Assembly: GCF_014647795.1 (NCBI RefSeq)
Contig: NZ_BMPW01000006.1
Span: 62,001 to 126,000 of the forward strand
Reading direction: 5' to 3'
DNA from: Actinoplanes campanulatus
Lineage (GTDB): Bacteria > Actinomycetota > Actinomycetes > Mycobacteriales > Micromonosporaceae
Length of the DNA: 64,000 nt
Below the pieces are notes generated by a model. It did no database searches. It was not told where the DNA came from and worked only from the letters and a program-made list of their open reading frames with translations. Of the stretch, positions 8,830 to 15,989 are shown in pieces (within the stretch, counting starts at the first letter, position 1; each line of letters begins with the position of its first letter). The position numbers and the translations under genes were made by a program.

Positions 8830-9606
8830 ATGGCAAAGCGCATCGAGGCGAGCAACGTCTCCTCCTACTACGGTTCGTTCAAGGCCATCGACAGCGTCTC
8901 GATGACGGTCGAGCCGAAGACGATCACCGCTCTGATCGGCCCGTCCGGTTGCGGCAAGTCCACGTTCCTGCGGTCCATCAACCGCATGCACGAGGTGCTG
9001 CCGGGCGCCCGCATCGAGGGCAGCCTGACCATCGACGACCAGAACATCTACGACCCGGACGTGGACGTCACCGCCGTCCGCCGCATGATCGGCATGGTCT
9101 TCCAGCGGCCCAACCCGTTCCCGACCATGTCGATCTACGAGAACGCGGTCGCCGGCCTCAAGCTCAACGGCGTCAGGAAGAAGTCGCTGCTGGACGAGGC
9201 CGCCGAGAAGTCACTGCGCTCCGCGAACCTGTGGGACGAGGTCAAGGACCGTCTCGACCGGCCCGGCGCGGGTCTCTCCGGCGGTCAGCAGCAGCGCCTC
9301 TGCATCGCCCGCACCATCGCGGTCGAGCCGCAGGTCGTGCTGATGGACGAGCCGTGTTCCGCCCTCGACCCGATCTCGACGCTGGCGATCGAGGACCTGA
9401 TGTTCAAGCTGAAGGACCGCTTCACGATCATCATCGTCACGCACAACATGCAGCAGGCTGCCCGGGTCAGCGACAAGACCGGGTTCTTCTCGATCGACAA
9501 GACCGGCGACCCGGGCCGCCTGATCGAGTACGACGACACCCAGAAGATCTTCAGCAACCCCACCCAGAGGAAGACCGAGGACTACATCACGGGACGCTTC
9601 GGATAG
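8830..9606 (+). CDS. pstB: Phosphate ABC transporter ATPase PstB
   Basis: A 258-residue ATPase with Walker [10 protein letters not shown] (37-45), signature [13 protein letters not shown] (about 149-161), Walker [14 protein letters not shown] (about 168-180) and the H-loop IVTHNMQQA. It powers phosphate import through PstC/PstA. The ATG at 8830 follows GAAGGTG. The same frame is open upstream through pstA, but only this start gives a normal PstB length. The operon ends here; no phoU follows. Confidence 0.96.
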   Translation: MAKRIEASNVSSYYGSFKAIDSVSMTVEPKTITALIGPSGCGKSTFLRSINRMHEVLPGARIEGSLTIDDQNIYDPDVDVTAVRRMIGMVFQRPNPFPTMSIYENAVAGLKLNGVRKKSLLDEAAEKSLRSANLWDEVKDRLDRPGAGLSGGQQQRLCIARTIAVEPQVVLMDEPCSALDPISTLAIEDLMFKLKDRFTIIIVTHNMQQAARVSDKTGFFSIDKTGDPGRLIEYDDTQKIFSNPTQRKTEDYITGRFG

Positions 9607-9613
9607 AGCTGGG

Positions 9614-9659
9614 CTGTGCCTGATTGCTCCGCTTCGCTGTGCCTGATTGCTCCGCTTCG
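9614..9659. repeat. 23-bp tandem duplication
   Basis: Two identical 23-base copies (9614-9636 and 9637-9659), beginning CTGTGCCTGATTGC. They sit directly before the long inverted repeat. Confidence 0.9.
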
Positions 9660-9666
9660 CTCCGCG

Positions 9667-9766
9667 GCAAAACGCCTTGTAACCGGTGTCGAGGCAGGCG
9701 ATTTCCCGCCGCAGCACACCCCGCTGCGTCGGCAAATCGCTTGCCTCGACACCGGCGGCGTTTTGC
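9667..9766. repeat. Long inverted repeat, 43-bp stem
   Basis: Left arm 9667-9715 and right arm 9723-9766 pair at 40 of 43 positions around the 7-base loop ACACCCC, with one bulge (TTGTAA against a single base). The outer ends read GCAAAACGCC/GGCGTTTTGC. It could end transcription from both convergent neighbours, or be a MITE-like insertion; no transposase or clear target duplication is seen. Confidence 0.85.
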
Positions 9767-9824
9767 GGAGGACGTTGAGTGCACCGCCGTAAGGGTGGGT
9801 GGTGTCTTGTGGTTTGGGTTTGCT

Positions 9825-9873
9825 GGACCACCGATCTACGCCCGGCGGGCGCGGCACGGGCTGGGCCCGGCAG
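9825..9873 (+). repeat. Dispersed 49-bp repeat, copy 1
   Basis: Begins GGACCACCGATCTACGCCC and ends CCCGGCAG. It matches 31298-31346 at 44 of 49 positions, with the first 23 bases identical. Both copies are intergenic. Confidence 0.8.
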
Positions 9874-9987
9874 ATGGTCGCGCGGAGCGGGCGGGACGGT
9901 CACGATTCTGTGGGGGCTGCCCTCCGCGTACAAGAAACGGTTTGGTGGGGTTGATCCGGGCCGAGATCGGGTTGCTCTGAGCCGGAG

Positions 9988-10776
9988 TCAGGACGGGATG
10001 TGGAGGACCACCTGGCCGTCGGGGGTTAGCTCGACGCGGGGGTTGAGGGGGGCTGCGGCGTCGCGGTGGGCGGAGGCGGCGACGACGTCCGGGATGGTTT
10101 TGCAGGCGGCCAGTTGGTCGAGGGTGCGCCGGGTGGGCGGCAGCATCGGGAGGCCGGCGGTGTCCTCGATGGTGATCCAGGCGGTGCGGTCGGCCTCGCC
10201 GGAGACGTCGCGGGCGGTCTGCGACTCGGGGAGCAGCGCCACGAAGAACCAGGTGTCGAACCGTTTGGACTCGAAGTCCGGGGTGATCCAGCGGGCCCAG
10301 GGCAGCAGCAGGTCGTCGCGCAGGCGCATGCCACGCCGGGCGAGCAGCTCGGTCATGGTGAGTTCGCGGCGCTGGACGGCGGCGCGGTCGGTCTCCCAGT
10401 CGACGCCGTCGGTGGCGGTGGCCGTGTGGTCCGGTTCGGCGAGCGGGCCGGCCAGCAGGATGCCGGTCTCCTCGAAGAGCTCCCGGGCGGCGGCGCCGAC
10501 CACCGCGTGCGCCTCCTCGGTGGGCACGCCCAGACGCCCGGGCCAGTCGGCGCGGATGGTGTCGGGACGGTCCGAGGGGTCGACGGTCCCGCCCGGGAAG
10601 GCGTAGAGGCCGCCGAAGACCATGGTGGAGGCCCGGCGGAGGACGTAGACCTGAAAGGTGTCGGCGTGCGGCCGGAGCAGGACCACCGTGGCCGCCGGGC
10701 GGGCCGGGACCGGTGGACCGGTGAACTCACGTGCGCGCTGCGACATGGCGGGGGGAAGCGGCATCGAGTCGGTCAC
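9988..10776 (-). CDS. Nudix hydrolase, NUDT19-like
   Basis: A 262-residue Nudix protein. The Nudix box is split as in the NUDT7/NUDT19 group: GGLYAFPGG (about residues 54-62) and, after an insert, AAARELFEETGILL (about 88-101) with the metal-binding Glu residues. A C-terminal part follows (WITPDFESKRFDTWFFVALLP). Related proteins hydrolyse CoA derivatives or other nucleoside diphosphates; the substrate here is unknown. It is convergent with pstB across the repeat region and divergent from the oxidoreductase gene at 10824. Confidence 0.85.
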   Translation of the reverse strand: MTDSMPLPPAMSQRAREFTGPPVPARPAATVVLLRPHADTFQVYVLRRASTMVFGGLYAFPGGTVDPSDRPDTIRADWPGRLGVPTEEAHAVVGAAARELFEETGILLAGPLAEPDHTATATDGVDWETDRAAVQRRELTMTELLARRGMRLRDDLLLPWARWITPDFESKRFDTWFFVALLPESQTARDVSGEADRTAWITIEDTAGLPMLPPTRRTLDQLAACKTIPDVVAASAHRDAAAPLNPRVELTPDGQVVLHIPS

Positions 10777-10810
10777 CGGTCGATCCTGCCACCGCAGGTG
10801 CCCCGGGCGA

Positions 10811-10816
10811 TACGGT
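10811..10816 (+). promoter_or_regulatory. -10 box of the oxidoreductase gene, leaderless
   Basis: TACGGT ends 7 bases before the ATG at 10824. Confidence 0.5.
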
Positions 10817-10823
10817 ATCGATC

Positions 10824-11813
10824 ATGACTGGACAGAAGGTGCGCTGGGGGATTCTCGGTCCCGGTGGGATCGCCGGTACATTCGCGGCCGACCTGCCCCT
10901 GGTGGCGGGCGCCGAGCTGGCCGCGGTCGGCTCGCGGAACCTCGCGAGCGCCGAGGCGTTCGCCGAGCGGTTCGGGTTCGCCCGGGCGCACGGCTCGTAC
11001 GCGGACCTGGCGGCCGACGACGGCGTCGACGCGATCTACGTGGCCACGCCGCACGCCTTCCACCTGGACGCCGCGATGCTGTGCGTGGAGGCCGGCAAGG
11101 CGGTGCTCGTGGAGAAGCCGATCACCGTGGATCTGGCCTCCGCCACGTCGCTGATCGAGGCGGCCCGGGCCCGTGGGGTGTTCCTCATGGAGGCCATGTG
11201 GATGCGCTGCAACCCGGCGATCCGGAAGATCGCCGAGCTGGTCGCCGGGGGCGCGATCGGCGACGTCAGCGCCCTGCACGCCGACTTCGGGCTCCAGGGC
11301 CCGTTCGAGGCCACGCACCGGCTGCGCGACCCGCGGCTGGGCGGCGGCGCGCTGCTCGACCTGGGCGTCTACCCGATCCACCTGGCGCATCTGATTCTGG
11401 GTTCGCCGGCCTCGGCGCACGCCTGGGCGCATCTCACCCCGGAGCGGGTGGACGAGAACACCGGCGTCCTGCTGGGCTACCAGGCCGGTGCGGTGGCCGC
11501 GCTGACGTGCAGCATCAACGGCGCCAGCCGGAACGCGGCCTCGATCACCGGGACCGCCGGGCGGATCGACCTGCCGGTCAGTTTCTTCGCGCCGCGCTCG
11601 TTCGTGCTGAACCGGCCGGACCGCGCGCCGGAGACGTGGGAGTTCCCCTTCGAGGGCAGCGGCTACCAGTTCGAGGCGGCCGAGGTGCAGCGCTGCCTGC
11701 TCGCCGGTGAGCTGGAGAGCCCGCTGGTCCCGCAGGCCACCACGCTCGAGGTGATGGCCCTGCTGGACGCGCTGCGCGATCAGATCGGCGTGGCCTACCA
11801 GCTCACTGACTGA
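10824..11813 (+). CDS. Gfo/Idh/MocA family oxidoreductase
   Basis: A 329-residue NAD(P)-dependent dehydrogenase-like protein. The N-terminal Rossmann fold shows WGILGPGGIAGTFAADL (residues 7-23), and the family motif EKPITVDLASA (about 97-107) carries the conserved Lys-Pro. The C-terminal alpha/beta domain has the LGGGALLDLGVYPIHLAH region (about 172-189), with the usual Asp and His. It is like the trans-dihydrodiol/glucose-fructose type; the substrate cannot be told. The ATG is supported by the -10 box in front. Its end overlaps the convergent PiT gene by 11 bases. Confidence 0.88.
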   Translation: MTGQKVRWGILGPGGIAGTFAADLPLVAGAELAAVGSRNLASAEAFAERFGFARAHGSYADLAADDGVDAIYVATPHAFHLDAAMLCVEAGKAVLVEKPITVDLASATSLIEAARARGVFLMEAMWMRCNPAIRKIAELVAGGAIGDVSALHADFGLQGPFEATHRLRDPRLGGGALLDLGVYPIHLAHLILGSPASAHAWAHLTPERVDENTGVLLGYQAGAVAALTCSINGASRNAASITGTAGRIDLPVSFFAPRSFVLNRPDRAPETWEFPFEGSGYQFEAAEVQRCLLAGELESPLVPQATTLEVMALLDALRDQIGVAYQLTD

Positions 11814-12813
11814 AGAGCGGCCGGACCACGAAGTAGATCAGGCAGGCGATGAACGCGGCGGCGGGGAACGTCGTGATCCACGCGATCACGATGTTGCCCG
11901 CCATGTTCCAGCGGACCGCGCTGAGCCGCTTCGTCGCGCCCACGCCCATGATCGCCGAGGTGATGGTGTGCGTGGTCGAGATCGGCGCGCCCAGCACCAG
12001 GGCGTTGAAGTACAGCACCGAGCTGGCCACGGTCTCGGCCGCGAACCCCTCGGCCGGGCCCAGGTCGATGATTTTGCGGCCCAGGGTGCGGATGATCCGC
12101 CAGCCGCCGGAGTAGGTGCCGGCCGCCAGCACGGTCGCGGACGTCCAGTACACCCACTCGGGAATGTGCGTGGGGTCGTCCTGGATGCCGCCGGTGTAGA
12201 GGGCCAGCACCACGATGCCCATGGTCTTCGCGGCGTCCTGCACGCCGTGCCCGACGGACATCGCCGCCGCCGACACCGTCTGCGCCCACCGGAAACCGCG
12301 GTTCAGCCGGCCCGGGTGGCCGCGCCGGAAGATCCACATGATCGCGACCATCATCACGAAGCCGAGCACCAGCCCGACCAGCGGCGACAGCACCATCGGG
12401 ATGAGCACCTTGTTGATGATGTTGTCCCACTGGACCTCGCCGGCCGTGGCGAAGAGGGTGGCGCCGACCAGGCCGCCGAAGAGCGCGTGCGACGAGCTGG
12501 ACGGCAACCCGAAATACCACGTGATCAGGTTCCAGACGATGGCGCCGAGCACGCCGGCGAACACGACGCCGAGGCTGGCGATCCCGGTCGGCAGGTTGAC
12601 CAGGCCGTCACCGACCGTCTTGGCCACCTCGGTGCCCAGGTGGGCGCCGATGAAGTTGCCGACCGCGGCCATCACCAGCGCGACCCGCGGGGTCAGCGCC
12701 CGGGTGCTCACGCTGGTGGCGATGGCGTTCGCGGCGTCGTGGAAGCCGTTCGTGTAGTCGAACGCCATCGCGGCCAGGATCACCGCCACGACCGCTATGA
12801 ATTCGGGATCCAA
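11803..12813 (-). CDS. pit: Low-affinity inorganic phosphate transporter PiT
   Basis: A 336-residue membrane protein of the PiT family with the duplicated signatures NGFHDAANAIATSV (near the N-terminus) and GVQDAAKTMGIV, plus GLPSSSSHALFGGLVGA and ISTTHTITSAIMGVGATKR. It moves phosphate with a cation, complementing the high-affinity pst system nearby. The start codon is TTG at 12813, with AAGGAG ten bases upstream. It follows the DUF47 gene by 3 bases, so they are one operon. Confidence 0.93.
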   Translation of the reverse strand: MDPEFIAVVAVILAAMAFDYTNGFHDAANAIATSVSTRALTPRVALVMAAVGNFIGAHLGTEVAKTVGDGLVNLPTGIASLGVVFAGVLGAIVWNLITWYFGLPSSSSHALFGGLVGATLFATAGEVQWDNIINKVLIPMVLSPLVGLVLGFVMMVAIMWIFRRGHPGRLNRGFRWAQTVSAAAMSVGHGVQDAAKTMGIVVLALYTGGIQDDPTHIPEWVYWTSATVLAAGTYSGGWRIIRTLGRKIIDLGPAEGFAAETVASSVLYFNALVLGAPISTTHTITSAIMGVGATKRLSAVRWNMAGNIVIAWITTFPAAAFIACLIYFVVRPLFSQ

Positions 12814-12816
12814 GGT

Positions 12817-13443
12817 CTAGGACTCCTTGACCGCGATGGTCTCGACCGTGTTGGCCACGTGCTCGAAGGCGTCACAGGCCGCCTCCAGCTCGTCGACGAC
12901 CTCTTTCATCTTCAAGACGGTCAAAGCGTCGTACTCCCCGGAGAAGAGGCGGACCAGCAGCATCCGGTAGGCGCGGTCGCCGTCGTTCTCCAGACGGTTG
13001 ATCTCGATCCAGTAGTCCTCGAGGTTCTTCATCGAGCGCAGCCGGGGCATCGCCTCGGCGGTGATCTTCGCCTGCTGGTCCAGCACGGTGACCAGCTCGT
13101 GCATCTCCCGCGGGAGCGACGGCAGGTCGGTCAGCCCGTACAGGTACAGCAGGTTGCCGGCCGCCTCCAGGTGGTCCATCACGTCGTCCAGCTGGGAGCC
13201 GAGCGAGTAGATGTCCTCCCGGTCGAACGGGGTGATGAAGGTGGAATTGATCTTCTTGTACAGCTCGTGGGTGATCGAGTCGCTGTCGTGCTCCACGTCG
13301 CTCAGCCGGTCGGCGACCGACTGGACGTCCACTCCGGGCAGCGCGAGCTCGTTGAGCAGCTCGGTTCCCTTCACCAGGTTGGACGCGGCCTTGGTGAAGA
13401 GTTCGTAGAAGGCGCCCTCGACGGGACGGAATGAGAACTTCAC
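12817..13443 (-). CDS. PiT accessory protein, DUF47 (PhoU-like)
   Basis: A 208-residue, almost all-helical protein (MKFSFRPVEGAFYELFTKAA at the start) of the DUF47/PhoU_div family, which is usually encoded directly before pit genes and is thought to modulate the transporter. Acidic helices with the DxEHDSD-type motif are visible (DVEHDSDSITHELYKKI). The GTG start at 13443 has GAGGTCC upstream. First gene of the two-gene pit operon. Confidence 0.9.
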   Translation of the reverse strand: MKFSFRPVEGAFYELFTKAASNLVKGTELLNELALPGVDVQSVADRLSDVEHDSDSITHELYKKINSTFITPFDREDIYSLGSQLDDVMDHLEAAGNLLYLYGLTDLPSLPREMHELVTVLDQQAKITAEAMPRLRSMKNLEDYWIEINRLENDGDRAYRMLLVRLFSGEYDALTVLKMKEVVDELEAACDAFEHVANTVETIAVKES

Positions 13444-13527
13444 GGCGCGGACCTCGATCGGCGGTCTTGTGGATGGATCTCCGGAGGCATGCTATCGGTC
13501 CACGCGGGTTCACCCTTCGCGACGGGG

Positions 13528-14487
13528 TTAAACCTGTTCGTGATGTGCAACCGTGCGGGGCGCGTTCGGGCGGGGGACGGAACGGCGTACCGCCCTCGTC
13601 GGCAGATGCGGGCGAGGGGTTCCGCTGACCGGGTGCCGGCGCAGGTGCCGGGCCAGCCCGGTCAGGTCGGCGTCGGCGATCACGTCCACACCGGCCGCTC
13701 CCAGCTCGCTCCACACCGCCGCACGGGCCTTGCGGGAGCCGTCCGGCAGCCCGGAGAACCGGACCGTACGGCCGTCGTCGTGCGCGGCCCGGACCAGCGC
13801 GTGCAGCTGATGCCGTTCCTCGGCGGTGATCGGATCGCGGCCGTCCCAGCCGAACCGCCTGGTCCACCACTCGCTCACCATCGGGACCAGGTCCGGCGGG
13901 GCGGCGCGGGAACCCAGGTCGTCGAAGGTGCCGTCGGTGAACGCGTACCGCTCGGACTGGGCGGCGAGCAGCTCACGGACGTCGACCGCGCCGGTCACCG
14001 TGACGGTCACCGCGCCCGCGGTCAGCACCCCGTCGCGGCTCCGGCTGAGCAGGTCGGCGTGGTCGCGCAGCTGCCGGTCCAGCATCCGGTAGGCGCGCAG
14101 CAGCGCCTGCGGGTCCCGGCTCGGCCCGCCGAACTCGACCACCAGCCGGAACGGCGCCTGCTGGTTCGGCCAGAGCCGGCCGTCGGCGGCCATGGCCCGG
14201 GCGAAGAGCGGCGCCAGCACCAGGCGGCGCAGGGTGCGGCCGGGTTGCGGGGCGCCGGGCCCGAGGAAGAGTTCGCCGCGGGGTCCGGGGTAGACCCGTA
14301 CGGTCATCCCGCCCAGTCCGAGCTTGAGCACCCCGGGCAGCGGGTCGGCGAGGGCCGGCCCGGTGAGCGCGTGCCCGGAGGTCAGCCAGGAGCGGCGGGA
14401 ACGGCGGAATACCGCGACCGAGACCGCGCCACCGGCTCCGGCGAGACCGGCCAGGCCGCCGGCGAGAGTCGCCATGTCCTGCAACAC
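13528..14487 (-). CDS. Degenerate PI-PLC/GDPD-like protein
   Basis: A 319-residue protein. From about residue 70 to 270 it resembles the phosphatidylinositol-phospholipase-C-like family that includes yeast AIM6 (GRTLRRLVLAPLFARA, LVVEFGG, AVTVTVTGAVDVRELLAAQ, WTRRFGWDGRDPI). The family's catalytic start, HAHNDY followed by an E-x-D and a second His, appears here as HALTGPAL, RVYPGP and LGPG, so the metal and acid-base residues seem lost. An N-terminal hydrophobic stretch (LAGGLAGLAGAGGAVSVAV) may be an anchor. It is divergent from the ECF sigma gene. The family call comes from motif memory and is moderate. Confidence 0.6.
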   Translation of the reverse strand: MLQDMATLAGGLAGLAGAGGAVSVAVFRRSRRSWLTSGHALTGPALADPLPGVLKLGLGGMTVRVYPGPRGELFLGPGAPQPGRTLRRLVLAPLFARAMAADGRLWPNQQAPFRLVVEFGGPSRDPQALLRAYRMLDRQLRDHADLLSRSRDGVLTAGAVTVTVTGAVDVRELLAAQSERYAFTDGTFDDLGSRAAPPDLVPMVSEWWTRRFGWDGRDPITAEERHQLHALVRAAHDDGRTVRFSGLPDGSRKARAAVWSELGAAGVDVIADADLTGLARHLRRHPVSGTPRPHLPTRAVRRSVPRPNAPRTVAHHEQV

Positions 14488-14574
14488 GCACCATCCGATT
14501 CGTACTTTATGGGTGTTTCATACTGTGGCACAGTCGACTCCCGGGAACCGGCAATCTCCCGCAGAATTTCCTTC

Positions 14575-15447
14575 ATGCCGTCGCCGACCGTGACCGAGTT
14601 CGAGGCCCACCGTCCCTATCTGATGGCCGTCGCGTACCGGATGCTCGGCAACCGGACCGAGGCCGAGGACGCGGTCCAGGAAGCCTGGCTGCGCTACGCG
14701 CAACAGCCGGCCGGCGACATCCGGGACGCGCGGGGCTGGCTCACCACGGTCACCGGCCGGATCTGCCTGGACCAGCTCAATTCCGCCCGTGTACGCCGTA
14801 CCGCGTACCCCGGGGAGTGGCTGCCCGCCTTCGTGGTCGAACCGGACGCCGGCCCCGCCGACCGGGCCGAGATCGCCGACCAGGTCAGCCTCGCGCTGCT
14901 CGTGGTGCTGGAACGGCTCACCCCGGAGCAGCGGGTCGCGTTCGTCCTGCACGACGCGTTCGGCGTGCCGTTCGACGAGGTGGCCGCGGTGCTCGACGGC
15001 ACACCGGCGGCGGCCCGCCAGCACGCCTCACGGGCCCGCCGGGCGGTCTCCGGCGGCGGCGTCCGGCACACCGCCGGGCCGGCCGAGCAGCGGCGGGTGC
15101 TCGACGCCTTCCTCGCCGCGGCACGGGACGGCGACATGCGTACCCTCGCCGCGGTGCTCGCCCCCGACGTGGTCGCGATCAGCGACGGCGGCGGGGTGGT
15201 CCGGTCCGCGCTCCGGCCGATCCTCGGCGCCGAGAAGGTGGCCCGGTTCTACCTCGGGCTGGCCCGGAAATTCGCCGCCGTCAGCGGCGTCACGATGGAA
15301 CCGGTGCTGGTCGACGGCGCGGCCGCGATCCTGATCCGGGGCGAGGGGCTCCGGGTGGCGGTCGCCGTCGCCGTCGACGACGGGCGGATCACCGGCCTCT
15401 TCAGCCAGCAGAACCCGGAGAAGCTAGTCCTGGGTGACCTCGAGTAG
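14575..15447 (+). CDS. ECF RNA polymerase sigma factor, ECF41/SigJ type
   Basis: A 290-residue sigma factor. Region 2 (about 8-75: YLMAVAYRMLGNRTEAEDAV) and region 4 (about 110-160: LTPEQRVAFVLHDAFGVPFD) are followed by a SnoaL-like C-terminal domain (about 175-280). The C-terminal extension and the NPEKL motif near the end mark the ECF41 group, in which the fused domain, and not a separate anti-sigma factor, controls activity. No carboxymuconolactone decarboxylase or oxidoreductase gene is adjacent, although these are common ECF41 partners. The ATG at 14575 gives the normal N-terminus. Its end overlaps the DUF402 gene by 24 bases. Confidence 0.88.
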   Translation: MPSPTVTEFEAHRPYLMAVAYRMLGNRTEAEDAVQEAWLRYAQQPAGDIRDARGWLTTVTGRICLDQLNSARVRRTAYPGEWLPAFVVEPDAGPADRAEIADQVSLALLVVLERLTPEQRVAFVLHDAFGVPFDEVAAVLDGTPAAARQHASRARRAVSGGGVRHTAGPAEQRRVLDAFLAAARDGDMRTLAAVLAPDVVAISDGGGVVRSALRPILGAEKVARFYLGLARKFAAVSGVTMEPVLVDGAAAILIRGEGLRVAVAVAVDDGRITGLFSQQNPEKLVLGDLE

Positions 15448-15933
15448 GTGCTTGCGGTAGTGCGAGGCGAACGGCTCGGTGCCGTCGCCGAGCACCCCGA
15501 GCAGGTAGTGGGACGCGGAATAGGCGTGCTCCACGAGATCCTCCGGGTAACCGAACGCGACCCGGTGCTCGGCGAACTCGTCCTCGTCGCGCAGCTCGAC
15601 CAGGCCGCTCTCGCGGCGGCGGACCGCGTCCAGGTCCAGGTCGACGATGTGCACCGTGTCACCCTCCCAGCGGGCCGGGGTGGTGATGTCGCAGTAGACC
15701 TCGCTGGTCCGCGGCGGCGGGTTGAACATCCCGGTCCACCAGGCGTGATGCGGGATCAACAGGACGAACGGGATCTGCTCCACCGAGGGGCGGCCGTGGT
15801 AGACCGACGCTGTGCCGCGCGTCACGCCGACCCAGGTGCCCAGGTCGTCCTCGGCCAGGCGGCGGGCCGGGTAGTCACGATGCGCCGAACCGTCGTACTT
15901 CGTGTAGATGACCCGGACCATCTCGCTCGGCAT
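15424..15933 (-). CDS. DUF402 family protein
   Basis: A 169-residue protein of the DUF402 family (YTKYDGSAHRDYPARRLAED, then WWTGMFNPPP, VYCDITTPARWEGDTVHIVD, DLDLDAVRR). Some members hydrolyse nucleoside di- and triphosphates using the acidic residues in the DxDLDxV region, which are kept here. The ATG at 15933 is preferred to one three codons upstream because TAGGGT lies 7 bases before it. It is divergent from the helicase gene at 15990. Confidence 0.82.
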   Translation of the reverse strand: MPSEMVRVIYTKYDGSAHRDYPARRLAEDDLGTWVGVTRGTASVYHGRPSVEQIPFVLLIPHHAWWTGMFNPPPRTSEVYCDITTPARWEGDTVHIVDLDLDAVRRRESGLVELRDEDEFAEHRVAFGYPEDLVEHAYSASHYLLGVLGDGTEPFASHYRKHLLEVTQD

Positions 15934-15940
15934 GGCTTGC

Positions 15941-15946
15941 ACCCTA
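15941..15946 (-). promoter_or_regulatory. -10 box of the DUF402 gene, leaderless
   Basis: TAGGGT on the minus strand ends 7 bases before the ATG at 15933. It lies 31 bases from the divergent dinG -10 box. Confidence 0.5.
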
Positions 15947-15977
15947 GCGGTGACCCGGATATGTCGGTGGTGGCGGG

Positions 15978-15983
15978 TACGGT
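15978..15983 (+). promoter_or_regulatory. -10 box of the dinG-like gene, leaderless
   Basis: TACGGT ends 6 bases before the GTG at 15990. Confidence 0.5.
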
Positions 15984-15989
15984 TCCACC

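Larger units (their letters stand above)
9607..9987. other. Repeat-rich intergenic region after pst
   Basis: About 380 bases without a recognisable gene between the convergent pstB and Nudix genes. It holds a 23-bp tandem duplication, a long inverted repeat and one copy of a dispersed 49-bp repeat, listed separately. Confidence 0.7.

Noticed and set aside
9614-9659. CRISPR array
   Set aside because: Only two adjacent copies with no spacer between them and no cas gene in the window.
9779-10606. 275-residue frame antisense to the Nudix gene
   Set aside because: It lies over a clear Nudix gene and its translation is Ser/Arg/Gly-rich without any domain.
13508-13542. PHO box before the DUF47-pit operon
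   Set aside because: GTTCACC, GTTAAAC and GTTCGTG occur but are 19 and 9 bases apart, not 11, and point away from the genes.
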